40,444 bases of DNA from Planctomycetota bacterium. GTDB taxonomy: Bacteria; Planctomycetota; Brocadiia; Brocadiales; Bathyanammoxibiaceae. The stretch spans positions 1-40,444 of the forward strand of contig JAHFOV010000015.1 in NCBI GenBank assembly GCA_023261505.1, read 5' to 3'. The notes beneath the pieces are model-generated. The model did no database searches. It was not told where the DNA came from and worked only from the letters and a program-made list of their open reading frames with translations. This document shows positions 6,738 to 15,281 of this stretch, one piece after another. The translations under genes and the position numbers were made by a program. The stretch's first letter is position 1, and every line of letters begins with the position of its first letter.

Positions 6738-8336
6738 TTAGAAAGATGGTAACTTATCCTTTAGAGTATTAATTATTGCTGATTTTCTTGCTTCAATAAA
6801 AGTTTGCAGATCGTCTTTCAGTAAGTAATCTAAGGCCTCTTCAGGTATTATGTGAGATTTTAGTATTCTCTTTAATTGTTCCTCTCCATGTTCATCCACT
6901 TTTTGTCGAAAATACTCAGAAGGTTTTTTATCTGCCTTCTTTGCATTTGTAGAAATTAAGGTCCTGTTGAGAATGCTATTATTCTTATAAACAGACTTTG
7001 GAAAGATATGGTCATCTTCAATTTTTTCTCTGCCAAATTGTGGTGCTTGTCCTGTTTGGAAATCTAGCGCACCATTGAGAACAATCAAACTTATTATCCC
7101 CCTGTATATTGCAGAGGATTGCTTGTCTGTATCTAAATCTACCGTATCGGGGGCCGTTTTACGTATAAACTCAGGAACTTTACTATTGTCGCTAATCCAG
7201 TCTTCTAAAACCTTAAAATCGGACGCTGATACAGAATCCGACGCTTGATCGTATCGATTAAAGAGAACACTAGTCCAATACCAGCGATCGATTTTGTCGT
7301 AATTCCCTTTCGTTTCTAATTTCTTAACTTTTAAGAGATCAATAATAGATGCGAGTGGAACAAGCATAGTGGTATAAGGCATCCATTTCAAAAAATTTAA
7401 TACGCCGTATCCATTCTTTATATCTGTAATTCGCTTATAGGCCGCGTCTAATGCCTCACATGCCCTATCCCAATCTTCCTGAAAATTTTTGGGTTCCAAT
7501 TCGAGGACATTCTTACGCTTCGGTGCCTTTGCTCTGAGCAACGCAATTACTTTCAAAATAAATTCTGGTGGCACAAATTCATAACAACCATATTTCCCTT
7601 TTACCGTTTCTAATAGATCTCTCAATTTTATGTTGGCTTTGTATAATCTTGCAGTTAGAAGTTCAAACGTAGATAAAGGTTCGCCTGTCCTATTTATCCT
7701 TTCAAAAGTTTCTACTATTCTTTCTAGGTCAGTTTCTCTCCCTAAGGAAACGATATAAATCTCACGATTCATAAAAGCATTAGCTAACCCAATTATCTCA
7801 TTAAAACTGGGACGATCCTTAAATTCTTGAGCTAATTTTCCAATATCTCTTAACATTTTAAATGGGATAATATTGTTATTCTTCTCGACTTCACTAAGTC
7901 TTTTCTTGTCCTTAGCACTTACTGCAATCACGCAGTCATCCCATTCTTTTTCCTCTTCTTTCTTCAACTTTTTCAAGGCTATTTCCACATCGAGGAAGAA
8001 CAGATATCGGTTCTTTCTATTTTTTAAAGGTAAGTCAGGCTCATATAAAGCGTAAAATAGAGCGGTTACTCTTTGTTGACCGTCCAATAATATTTTTACT
8101 ATGGATTGCATTTGAGGAGCTGTGTTTACCTTTTCAACGCCCTCTATTAATCTCAAAGCAAAAGGAGAGTCATCTTTAAGGTTGTCTAGCACCAGCATCG
8201 AACCGATAAAGTAATCTCCTAAAACAGAGACAAGTAATTCCCTGACATCTTCAGGTTCCCAGATGAAACTTCTTTGAAAATCTGGCAAAACAATTGTCCC
8301 AGTATTGACATCGTTTAGAAGTCCTAGAACGTTCAT
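6738..8336 (-). CDS. DUF262/DUF1524-type endonuclease (GmrSD-like)
   Basis: 532-aa protein with the two-domain plan of GmrSD-type, modification-dependent restriction proteins. The N-terminal DUF262 (ParB-like) domain shows LPDFQRSFIWEPEDVRELL (17-35) and LLDGQQRVTALFYAL (83-97), the nucleotide-handling DGQQR motif. A helical middle follows. The C-terminal HNH-like DUF1524 region, about residues 438-480, contains EDDHIFPKS followed by conserved asparagines and lysines (NRTLISTNAKKADK). Relatives cleave glucosylated or otherwise modified phage DNA. It lies beside a MntA/HepT toxin-antitoxin pair in the same orientation, which supports a defence role. A lone gene of this type may act by itself. 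Confidence 0.82.
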   Translation of the reverse strand: MNVLGLLNDVNTGTIVLPDFQRSFIWEPEDVRELLVSVLGDYFIGSMLVLDNLKDDSPFALRLIEGVEKVNTAPQMQSIVKILLDGQQRVTALFYALYEPDLPLKNRKNRYLFFLDVEIALKKLKKEEEKEWDDCVIAVSAKDKKRLSEVEKNNNIIPFKMLRDIGKLAQEFKDRPSFNEIIGLANAFMNREIYIVSLGRETDLERIVETFERINRTGEPLSTFELLTARLYKANIKLRDLLETVKGKYGCYEFVPPEFILKVIALLRAKAPKRKNVLELEPKNFQEDWDRACEALDAAYKRITDIKNGYGVLNFLKWMPYTTMLVPLASIIDLLKVKKLETKGNYDKIDRWYWTSVLFNRYDQASDSVSASDFKVLEDWISDNSKVPEFIRKTAPDTVDLDTDKQSSAIYRGIISLIVLNGALDFQTGQAPQFGREKIEDDHIFPKSVYKNNSILNRTLISTNAKKADKKPSEYFRQKVDEHGEEQLKRILKSHIIPEEALDYLLKDDLQTFIEARKSAIINTLKDKLPSF

Positions 8337-8403
8337 ATTACTTCCTCCGTACAGTAGTTATTTCGGGTTCAGTCAGGTTCCAGAACAAAATCATATCTAA
8401 AAC

Positions 8404-8754
8404 TCAGGCCTTATTAACCTCATCCTTGAGTTGCAGAAAAAATGGTTTGATGGGTGGTAACTCTTCTTTCACGGCCAGCCAGACTTTTTCCAAATCAACC
8501 CCAAAGTACTCATGAATGAGTTTATCTCTCATACCGGTCATTCTCTTCCAAGGAATCTGAGGATATTTAGTTCTTATCCTTTCAGGTATTTTCTTCGCAG
8601 CTTCACCCAAGACTTCAAGGCTTCTAATCACAGCATTAACAGTTTTTCTATCATTAACAAATTTGTCGTAACTTATGCCGGCTGTAAATTCTTCAACTTC
8701 TTCAATTGAGCTAAGGATATCCCGTAAATAATCTGAGAAGGCTCGTTTTCTCAT
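8404..8754 (-). CDS. hepT: HepT-like ribonuclease toxin (DUF86, HEPN)
   Basis: 116-aa HEPN-domain protein; HepT toxins cleave RNA and are silenced by AMP addition from their MntA partner. The catalytic RxxxxHxY motif is intact as RDKLIHEYFG, with the family's AVIRSLEVLGEAAKKIP helix and IPWKRMTGMRD in front. The start codon overlaps the stop of mntA by 4 bp (ATGA). It is transcribed towards the DUF262 gene, 67 bp away. A second, diverged copy of the pair is at 27518-28152. Confidence 0.9.
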   Translation of the reverse strand: MRKRAFSDYLRDILSSIEEVEEFTAGISYDKFVNDRKTVNAVIRSLEVLGEAAKKIPERIRTKYPQIPWKRMTGMRDKLIHEYFGVDLEKVWLAVKEELPPIKPFFLQLKDEVNKA

Positions 8755-9041
8755 ATAAACACAACCTCTTTAAGGATATACTGACCGATTCTGGGTTTGA
8801 GAGCCTTTTTGGATACAAGGTCCACTTTTACGTTAAGCAGACCTTCAAGGTATTCTTCTAGTTCAAGAAATTTAAAAAGTCCAATCGGCTCCTCAAATTC
8901 TACAAGGATATCTGCATCGCTTTTTTTCCTTTGCTCTCCCCTTACATAAGAGCCAAAAATTCCTATTTCTTTTACCCGGAACCTTTCCCTTAGTTCACTC
9001 TTATGTTTCGTCAGTATTTCTTTTATTTCATCAAGCTTCAT
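8751..9041 (-). CDS. mntA: MntA-like nucleotidyltransferase antitoxin
   Basis: 96-aa minimal nucleotidyltransferase; MntA antitoxins transfer AMP to HepT to inactivate it. The catalytic motif is complete: GSYVRGEQRKKSDADILVEF, with the GS and the D-x-D pair. The ATG at 9041 (MKLDEIKEIL) was chosen because the open frame upstream to 9140 carries no family sequence. The 4-bp overlap with hepT indicates coupled translation, with antitoxin made first. Confidence 0.9.
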   Translation of the reverse strand: MKLDEIKEILTKHKSELRERFRVKEIGIFGSYVRGEQRKKSDADILVEFEEPIGLFKFLELEEYLEGLLNVKVDLVSKKALKPRIGQYILKEVVFI

Positions 9042-9178
9042 AGTATAAGTTACGAATTTTACTGCGTTCGGATACCAATGGCAAGAGGGAAGACGCAGGG
9101 TATTGAGTGAGGGTTTGCTATTGACAGTCCTTTCCATCAAGGGCTAGAATGCTCAGTTGCTATCTAAAAGGAAGGACA

Positions 9179-10891
9179 TTGGCGCTAGACCTTAAGATAA
9201 AAATAGGTGGAGAGGCAGGCCAGGGGATGCAGACTATAAATCATACCTTAGCCCATGTCTTTACAAGGGGGGGCCTTCACGTCTTCGCCATTCAGGACTA
9301 TCAGTCCCGCATCCGTGGCGGGCACAATTTTTCTGAATTAAGGATAAAGGACTCTCCAGTATTTGCTATTACTTACGGTATAAACCTGCTCATTGCGCTC
9401 AATAAGGAGACAATAGACCTTCATAAAGGGGAACTCCACGAGGGAGGAGTAATTATCTATGATGGAGAGAAAATCAAGACAGAGGCACACTCGAGTCTCC
9501 TGAGTGTCCCTCTGGATAGGTTCGCTATGGAGAGTGGGAACAGATTGTATGGCAATTCTGTTGCGGCAGGGGCGGCACTGGGACTTTTGGGATATGACTT
9601 TGAGCCGCTGGCAGGGGTTCTAAGAGACGTCTTTGGTAAAAAAGGCACTGTAGCAGAGGATAATGTTAAGGCGGCCAGGGCTGGGTATGACTTCACCAAA
9701 AAGAATGGTTCCGCTCAATTTCAGTGGAAGCTCAGACCAAGCAGTGATAAGCGGAGGTTGTTAATTTCAGGCAATGAGGCCCTACCCCTTGGGGCGTTGG
9801 CCGCAGGGTGCAAATTTATGAGCGCCTATCCGATGACACCCTCTACAGGGGTTATGACCTACCTGGCAGGAAAGGCAATGGAGTGGGGCATGATTGTAGA
9901 ACAGGCGGAAGATGAGATAGCGGCCATTACCATGGCCATTGGTGCCTCCTTCGCAGGAGTAAGGGCAATGACCGCAACCTCGGGTGGGGGTTTCTGTCTT
10001 ATGGTGGAGGGGTTAGGCCTGGCGGGGATGACGGAGACGCCAATTGTGGTCGTAGAGGGCCAGAGACCCGGACCCGCTATTGGATTACCCACGAGGACGG
10101 AACAATCCGATTTAGAGTTCGTACTCCATGCCTCACATGGTGAATTCCCCAGGGCGGTTTTGGCCCCTGGCACCGCAGAGGAGGCCTTTTACGCTGTGGC
10201 AAAGGCCTTCAATCTGGCCGAGAAATACCAGACGCCTGTTATTGTCATGAGTGACCAGCACCTGGCCGATTCCTATTGGACAATAGATAATCTGGACATA
10301 TCACGTGTCACCATTGACAGAGGCCAGCTCCTCCAGCCAGAGGACACAGAGAAGTTAATAGGCTACAAAAGGCACGCTATTACAGATTCTGGCATCTCCC
10401 CAAGGGCGCTTGCAGGGTATCCTGGTATAACAGTGGTAACGGATAGTGATGAGCACGATGAAGAAGGTCACCTTACGGAAGATACGGAACTCCGAACCAG
10501 GATGGTGCTAAAGAGGATGAGGAAGCAGATAGGCCTGACCCAGGAGATTGGCCCGCCCAGATTTTATGGTGCATCCAATCCAGAAATCTTGCTGGTTGGC
10601 TGGGGCTCTACTTATGGTGCGATAAGGGAGGCGGTAGACTTACTCCAGTTCACCTCAGGCGGAGGGAAAAAGGTGGGCATGATGCATTTAAGCGAAATAT
10701 GGCCATTTCTCTCAGAGGTGGTCTCCAGCGCCCTGGAATCTAGCAGGGCGTGTTATGTTGTAGAGAATAACGCCACCGGTCAATTAGCGAGACTTATACG
10801 AAGGGAGACAGGTAAGACCGTTACGGGAAGAATACTCAAGTTTGATGGGCTTCCTTTCAGCCCGGAGTATATTATAGAGGGAATGAAATAG
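9179..10891 (+). CDS. korA: 2-oxoacid:ferredoxin oxidoreductase, fused gamma-alpha subunit (KorA)
   Basis: Larger subunit of a two-subunit 2-oxoacid:ferredoxin oxidoreductase (2-oxoglutarate type most likely), converting a 2-oxoacid, CoA and oxidised ferredoxin to acyl-CoA, CO2 and reduced ferredoxin. About the first 190 residues form the gamma domain (IKIGGEAGQGMQT, SRIRGGHNFSE). The alpha domain follows with FMSAYPMTPSTGVMTYL, EQAEDEIAAI, ATSGGGFCLM and PGPAIGLPTRTEQSDL. TTG at 9179 is the favoured start: AAGGA sits 6 nt upstream and the product begins like the family. An ATG at 9149 adds ten residues without an RBS. korB follows after a repeat. Confidence 0.93.
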   Translation: MALDLKIKIGGEAGQGMQTINHTLAHVFTRGGLHVFAIQDYQSRIRGGHNFSELRIKDSPVFAITYGINLLIALNKETIDLHKGELHEGGVIIYDGEKIKTEAHSSLLSVPLDRFAMESGNRLYGNSVAAGAALGLLGYDFEPLAGVLRDVFGKKGTVAEDNVKAARAGYDFTKKNGSAQFQWKLRPSSDKRRLLISGNEALPLGALAAGCKFMSAYPMTPSTGVMTYLAGKAMEWGMIVEQAEDEIAAITMAIGASFAGVRAMTATSGGGFCLMVEGLGLAGMTETPIVVVEGQRPGPAIGLPTRTEQSDLEFVLHASHGEFPRAVLAPGTAEEAFYAVAKAFNLAEKYQTPVIVMSDQHLADSYWTIDNLDISRVTIDRGQLLQPEDTEKLIGYKRHAITDSGISPRALAGYPGITVVTDSDEHDEEGHLTEDTELRTRMVLKRMRKQIGLTQEIGPPRFYGASNPEILLVGWGSTYGAIREAVDLLQFTSGGGKKVGMMHLSEIWPFLSEVVSSALESSRACYVVENNATGQLARLIRRETGKTVTGRILKFDGLPFSPEYIIEGMK

Positions 10892-10900
10892 GAATCGTGG

Positions 10901-11042
10901 AAAATCCAAATTACAAAATCCAAATATCAAATGAAGTTCAATTGTTAAAGCCCAGATGTCAAAACAGTTTTTACATCTATTTGGCATTTGGATTTTTGCT
11001 TTGTTTTGACATTGATTTGGCATTTGAGCTTTGACATTGTTT
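10901..11042. repeat. CAAAT/ATTTG dispersed imperfect palindrome between korA and korB
   Basis: A-rich left arm with repeated 'ATCCAAAT' and 'TATCAAATG' units and a complementary right arm with 'GGCATTTGGATTT' and 'GCATTTGAGCTTTGACATTG'. It can fold into a long imperfect hairpin inside the korAB operon. Similar elements occur at 17501-17595 and 39611-39708. Confidence 0.75.
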
Positions 11043-11059
11043 TTTAAAAGGATTTGGTA

Positions 11060-11965
11060 ATGGTTACATTGAAGGACTACGAAGGTGGAAAAACAGCCTG
11101 GTGTCCAGGCTGCGGGAATTTCATGCTTTTGAGGGCCGTACAGGAGGCCGTGGTGGGCTTGAGGAAGGAGCCGCATGAAGTGCTCCTTGTTTCTGGCATT
11201 GGCCAAGCGGGCAAGCTCCCTCATTACATGAGGTGTAATACGTTCAATAGCCTCCATGGCCGTAGCTTGCCACCAGCTACAGGTGCGAAGCTGGCTAACC
11301 ATGAACTAACGGTGGTGGCTGTTGCAGGGGATGGGGATTGTTACGGTGAGGGCGGGAATCACTTCCTCCATGCCATACGCAGAAATGTAGACATAACCCT
11401 GATAGTGCATGACAATCAGGTGTATGGTTTAACGAAGGGACAGGCCTCCCCTACAAGCGATACAGGGTTTACTACCAAGGTGCAGCCTGAAGGGGTAATC
11501 CTTGCCCCATTTAATCCTATGGCGCTAGCAGTGGCCATGGATGCCAGTTTTGTTGCCAGAGGTTTTACTGGGGAGAAGGAGCATCTGGTGGGCTTAATTA
11601 AAAGGGCAGTTCTTCACAAGGGGTTCGCCCTGGTAGACGTTCTCCAGCCCTGTCCTAGCTTTAACAAGCTGAATACTTTTACCTGGTACAAGGAGAGGGT
11701 TTATAAATTGGAGGAGGTGGCAGGGCCACACCCGGTAACAAGCGGCGAGCATTATGACCCCACAGATAGGGTTGCCGCCTTCCAGAAGGCCCTTGAATGG
11801 GGAAGTAAGATTCCTATTGGAGTAATCTATACCAATCCCAAAAGGCTTACTATGGAAGAGCAGATACATGCAATAAAGGAGAAGCCCCTGGTGAAATCTG
11901 TCCCAAGTGCACCGTCAGCCTCAGACGCGGCCAGGTTTAATAAACTGCTGGAAGAATTTGTGTAA
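11060..11965 (+). CDS. korB: 2-oxoacid:ferredoxin oxidoreductase, beta subunit (KorB)
   Basis: Thiamine-diphosphate-binding subunit partnering the fused gamma-alpha protein. It has the CPGCGN motif near the N-terminus (cluster or TPP region). The TPP/Mg motif GDGDCYGEGGNHFLHA continues to NVDITLIVHDNQVYGLTKGQ-type sequence and the typical SPTS after it. A VDVLQPCPSFN segment follows. ATG at 11060 has AGGA 7 nt upstream; a TTG two codons earlier is less likely. Length of about 302 aa is normal. Together with korA it would supply reduced ferredoxin or run the reductive direction of 2-oxoacid metabolism. Confidence 0.94.
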   Translation: MVTLKDYEGGKTAWCPGCGNFMLLRAVQEAVVGLRKEPHEVLLVSGIGQAGKLPHYMRCNTFNSLHGRSLPPATGAKLANHELTVVAVAGDGDCYGEGGNHFLHAIRRNVDITLIVHDNQVYGLTKGQASPTSDTGFTTKVQPEGVILAPFNPMALAVAMDASFVARGFTGEKEHLVGLIKRAVLHKGFALVDVLQPCPSFNKLNTFTWYKERVYKLEEVAGPHPVTSGEHYDPTDRVAAFQKALEWGSKIPIGVIYTNPKRLTMEEQIHAIKEKPLVKSVPSAPSASDAARFNKLLEEFV

Positions 11966-12077
11966 CTTCGGCAGGGCTGGCATTGCTGGCGTAATCAAAT
12001 TAATCCATGTCATATACCTGAAAAATCCCTATCACAAAATTAAGAGAGATGGTAAAATTTATTCTAAGGAAAGAAAG

Positions 12078-12293
12078 ATGTCACGCCAGTTCACAGTCCT
12101 AATAAGAAAAGACGGCGAGGGCTATTTAGCTCACTGTCTCGAAACAGAGGTGTATGCCAAGGGAGCCACTCAAGAAGAGGCCATGGAGAATCTACGTAAC
12201 GCCTTAGAATCTTATCTTAAAAAAATCCCACTAGAAGAACACCCTAAAGAAGGAGTAGACCTTTATTTTGCCAGGATAGAGGTAGCCTGCTAG
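12078..12293 (+). CDS. Orphan HicB-like antitoxin-family protein
   Basis: 71-aa protein with the HicB core: FTVLIRKDGEGYLAHCLETE, then KGATQEEAMENLRNALESYL. ATG at 12078 follows AAGGAAAG with about 7 nt spacing; the open frame upstream overlaps korB out of frame and has no family content. No HicA-like gene lies on either side, so it is an orphan. Such orphans may act on a distant toxin or be relics. Confidence 0.75.
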   Translation: MSRQFTVLIRKDGEGYLAHCLETEVYAKGATQEEAMENLRNALESYLKKIPLEEHPKEGVDLYFARIEVAC

Positions 12294-12438
12294 GTTCGTT
12301 TAACTTTCTTTTAAGCTGTGGTAAGTTATTTTTATATAATTAAACTACGGCAATGTTTTTTTGCAGACTAAAAGTGTTATCCATCTGAGACGGATAAGGA
12401 CTGAAGACAGAATTTTGTACAAAAGTTGAAAAAACTTC

Positions 12439-12466
12439 TTGACGGAGTAGGATTAAAAATTATAAT
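12439..12466 (+). promoter_or_regulatory. Sigma70-type promoter for the dynamin-like gene
   Basis: TTGACG (12439-12444) and TATAAT (12461-12466) separated by 16 bp, in a very A/T-rich stretch 45 bp before the ATG at 12511. It is the only strong candidate in the gap after the orphan HicB gene. Confidence 0.7.
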
Positions 12467-12510
12467 TATAAAAATTTATATTTTTCTATCTTCAGTGAGT
12501 ACTAAGCCTT

Positions 12511-14244
12511 ATGATTAGCCTGACGAAGAATAAGGATTTGAAGAGGACCCTGAGTGATGTAGCCGAACTCCTCAAGGATGTAGAAAAGTTCCTGAGCCGT
12601 GCGGGCCATAAGGATATTGAACTAAAGGTTCGCGAAATGGCCGTTCAGATACAGGAACCGTTCTATCTTCTTGTAGCGGGGGAATATAACGCAGGCAAGT
12701 CTAGTTTTATTAATGCCCTCCTGGGAGTGAAAATCCTAAAAGAAGGCCCAACTCCTACCACTCGCAAAATAACTATCCTAACTCACGGAGATGGCTATAA
12801 CGTGGAAGAAATCCAGGAAAACCTTTGTAGGGTCACCTATCCTATCGAAATCCTTAAAGATATAACCCTTATAGATACCCCCGGTACCAACTCTGTTTTC
12901 GTAGAGCATGAGAAGATTATCGCAAGTTTTATCCACAGGGCAGAGCTGGTAATATTCATTACCTCCGCCGATAAGCCCCTCACGGAGAGCGAATGTCAGT
13001 TCCTTGAACTCCTGAAAGGTAAGTGGGGTCGCAAGGTACTGTTCATCCTCAACAAGATAGACCTGAAGACGGAGGAAGAACAAAAAGAGATAATATCCTT
13101 TATTGAAAAGAACTGCTATAAACTCCTGGGCTTTGAGCCTAAAATTCTTACCGTGTCCAGTACAGATGCCTTCAAGGCTAAAGATACAAAATCCCAAGAA
13201 CTCCTTAAGAAGAGTAACGTGGAGGAGGTAGAGGATTTCATTAACGAAAAGCTGGATCTGGAAGTAAAAATGGAGCTAAAGTATCTTAGCCCCTTAAAGT
13301 TCCTTTCCAATGTCTTTGGTGAACTGCGTCAGGAGTTGCAAGGCCAGATTACACGCTACAACTCCGAGATAGCGGGGATAGAGCGACTAGAAGCCAGACT
13401 CAAGAGTAAAAAGGAAGACATGCAGGATTACTGTCAGAAGTACAAAGGCGAGATACAGTCGGCCTTCAGTCGCTTAAAAGAGAGGCTGGATACCTTCCTT
13501 GGTTTTCACATGACCACAAGGGCCTTGGTAACCTCCATGTTCTCCAGAGAAAAGATAGCCGACCGATTCCGCAAAGAAATGACCAGCCTTGCTAACCCTC
13601 TAGAGGATTTGGACCGGGTAATAGATGATGCTGCAGAATATGTCTCAAGGAATAACCGTTCCCTCTGGGAAATGGCTTTGGACTATAAAAATGAGGAAAA
13701 GGGGGAAAAGAAGCCTGGAGAGGGACGGGCTGGGCTTTCCTTTGAGGACAAGAAGAATGAATTGCGATACCTCCTTCGGGAACACTCCAAGGAGTACAGG
13801 GAGTTTGATATAAACAAAGAGTCCGAGAGGCTGAGGGTGGTGGCCCAAAGTGGCCTGGCTGGCTTCCTAGCCCTGGAGGGAGTAGCTCTTGCAGCCCTGG
13901 GAGGGTTTGGTTACCTCCTTACCTTCCTAGCCCCTGCCGCCGCCATAATGGTACTTGCTTTTGCCTTGATAGGAGTTGGTTTCATAATAGTTCCCAATAA
14001 GCGCAAAGCCTTCCGCAACGAACTGTTTAAGCGGGTCGATGTCCTATGTGAGCGCTTCACTGGTTTCATGGCTAACGAGCTAGAAAAATCCGTGGACAGA
14101 GTTATAGAGGATATTGAGAATAACGTCAGCTCCTTCAGAGACGTCCGTTGGTCAGAACGTGAAGGGGCCATGAAACATCTGGCTGAACTCAATGAATTGG
14201 CAGATAGGATAAGGGCCCTTGTCGGGAAAAGCACTATTCCCTAA
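12511..14244 (+). CDS. Bacterial dynamin-like GTPase
   Basis: 577-aa large GTPase of the bacterial dynamin-like family, expected to bind and remodel membranes. G1 is GEYNAGKS (57-64), the G2 threonine lies in PTPTTRK (80-86), G3 is DTPG (122-125) and G4 is NKID (181-184). A helical and coiled-coil stalk covers about 265-420. A strongly hydrophobic hairpin at about 445-495 (ALEGVALAALGGFGYLL, then IMVLAFALIGVGFIIV) serves as a paddle or membrane insert. A helical tail packs behind it. A good promoter precedes it. The next gene encodes a membrane protein on the same strand but has its own promoter. Roles in membrane repair or phage defence are possible; none is shown here. Confidence 0.88.
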   Translation: MISLTKNKDLKRTLSDVAELLKDVEKFLSRAGHKDIELKVREMAVQIQEPFYLLVAGEYNAGKSSFINALLGVKILKEGPTPTTRKITILTHGDGYNVEEIQENLCRVTYPIEILKDITLIDTPGTNSVFVEHEKIIASFIHRAELVIFITSADKPLTESECQFLELLKGKWGRKVLFILNKIDLKTEEEQKEIISFIEKNCYKLLGFEPKILTVSSTDAFKAKDTKSQELLKKSNVEEVEDFINEKLDLEVKMELKYLSPLKFLSNVFGELRQELQGQITRYNSEIAGIERLEARLKSKKEDMQDYCQKYKGEIQSAFSRLKERLDTFLGFHMTTRALVTSMFSREKIADRFRKEMTSLANPLEDLDRVIDDAAEYVSRNNRSLWEMALDYKNEEKGEKKPGEGRAGLSFEDKKNELRYLLREHSKEYREFDINKESERLRVVAQSGLAGFLALEGVALAALGGFGYLLTFLAPAAAIMVLAFALIGVGFIIVPNKRKAFRNELFKRVDVLCERFTGFMANELEKSVDRVIEDIENNVSSFRDVRWSEREGAMKHLAELNELADRIRALVGKSTIP

Positions 14245-14395
14245 AAGACTGTATTAGTATTACCCTTCCCATCGCCCCATTTGCTAAAAACCTTCCGCGT
14301 TACTCCGGGGAATAAATTTTACTGTCGTGCCATTAAGGGGGAAAAGCCGTAGTTGTCCCGGCCGCTAAACCCTTTTGCCAATAAGACAGATTAGC

Positions 14396-14424
14396 TTGAC
14401 AGCATAAAGGTAGAGGGGTATTAT
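14396..14424 (+). promoter_or_regulatory. Sigma70-type promoter for the acidic membrane protein gene
   Basis: Consensus TTGACA (14396-14401), 17-bp spacer, TATTAT (14419-14424). About 75 bp of leader precede the ATG at 14506. Nothing else is recognisable in the 260-bp gap. Confidence 0.75.
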
Positions 14425-14505
14425 CCTGTTGTGAAAAAAAGGGTGGTATGGTGAGACCAGCCTATATTGCCCTAGTGGAAGAGCACATTCTAAAGGAGAA
14501 AAAAC

Positions 14506-15222
14506 ATGGCGTGGTGGGCTCCATGGACATGGCTCCGTGGAAATAGAGAAGAGCCTTTGGAAGAAGAGGCTTTAGAGGAGGAGATAGGCTTTGCCCCTGA
14601 ATTCCCAGCGAAGAAAGGCACTTCCTGGTTGCGGCCATGGACCTGGTTCGGGAGGGGTGAAGAGGAACTTGAAGAAATAGCAGGGGTTAGCGCACCTCCA
14701 ACGGAGAAAGGGGCATTAGAAGAAGAATTTGGAGCTTATCCCCCCAAAACAGAAGGGCCTGAGCTGGGAGAAAAACTGCATACAGAAGAAGAGTTTCCCG
14801 AATTAGGAAGGGAAAGACCTTCAAAGAAGGTTCTAGTAGAAGAAGAGGAATTGGGGGTATTCCCTCCTCGGGAGGAAGAGGAGTATCCTGGGGGGTTATA
14901 TATCTCTGACACTAAAGTTGAGGGTGGTTTCAAGAAGTTTTGTTTCGTCCTTTTCTCCATATTCCTTCTGCCCTTTATCCTGGTTTTTGGGGTATGTCTG
15001 GCTGTATGTGCTTTTTTATTAATATACCCTATAATAATTGCCTTCTTCCCCATATTCCTTGTCGGTCTGCTTATGCTCTTCATTATAATTCCTGTGGCTG
15101 TTCCAGTACTGATAATTTACATAATGGTCACAGAGAGGAGTACCCTTTTGATAAACTCGAAGGGCCGACTTTTCTCATTACAGAGCCTTCCTAGCGAAGA
15201 GGGGAAAATCCCCGGGGAGTAA
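14506..15222 (+). CDS. Unrecognised acidic protein with duplicated PWTW motif and C-terminal membrane helices
   Basis: 238-aa protein, family not recognised. RBS AAAGGAG lies about 7 nt before ATG. Residues 1-60 contain an internal duplication: WWAPWTWLRGNREEP followed by a run of Glu, then SWLRPWTWFGRGEEELEE. Residues 60-135 are Glu/Pro-rich and probably disordered. From about 144 to 208 there are two or three hydrophobic segments (CFVLFSIFLLPFILVFGV, then PIIIAFFPIFLVGLLMLFIIIP), followed by a short polar tail. The likely arrangement is an acidic cytoplasmic region with aromatic docking motifs and a membrane anchor. It follows the dynamin-like gene and may work with it, but has a separate promoter. 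Confidence 0.65.
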   Translation: MAWWAPWTWLRGNREEPLEEEALEEEIGFAPEFPAKKGTSWLRPWTWFGRGEEELEEIAGVSAPPTEKGALEEEFGAYPPKTEGPELGEKLHTEEEFPELGRERPSKKVLVEEEELGVFPPREEEEYPGGLYISDTKVEGGFKKFCFVLFSIFLLPFILVFGVCLAVCAFLLIYPIIIAFFPIFLVGLLMLFIIIPVAVPVLIIYIMVTERSTLLINSKGRLFSLQSLPSEEGKIPGE

Positions 15223-15281
15223 AAGGGTGTGCCCCCCTAAAAGTATCTGCAGGCTTATGTGATGCTGGGATAATGTGAGGA

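Noticed and set aside
10784-11302. 172-codon minus-strand frame across the korA-korB junction
   Set aside because: It is composed of the dispersed repeat and the antisense of korB; no support as a gene.
14450-14548. 32-codon frame overlapping the start of the acidic membrane protein gene (possible leader peptide)
   Set aside because: No convincing RBS of its own and no sign of attenuation; it shares sequence with the real start region.
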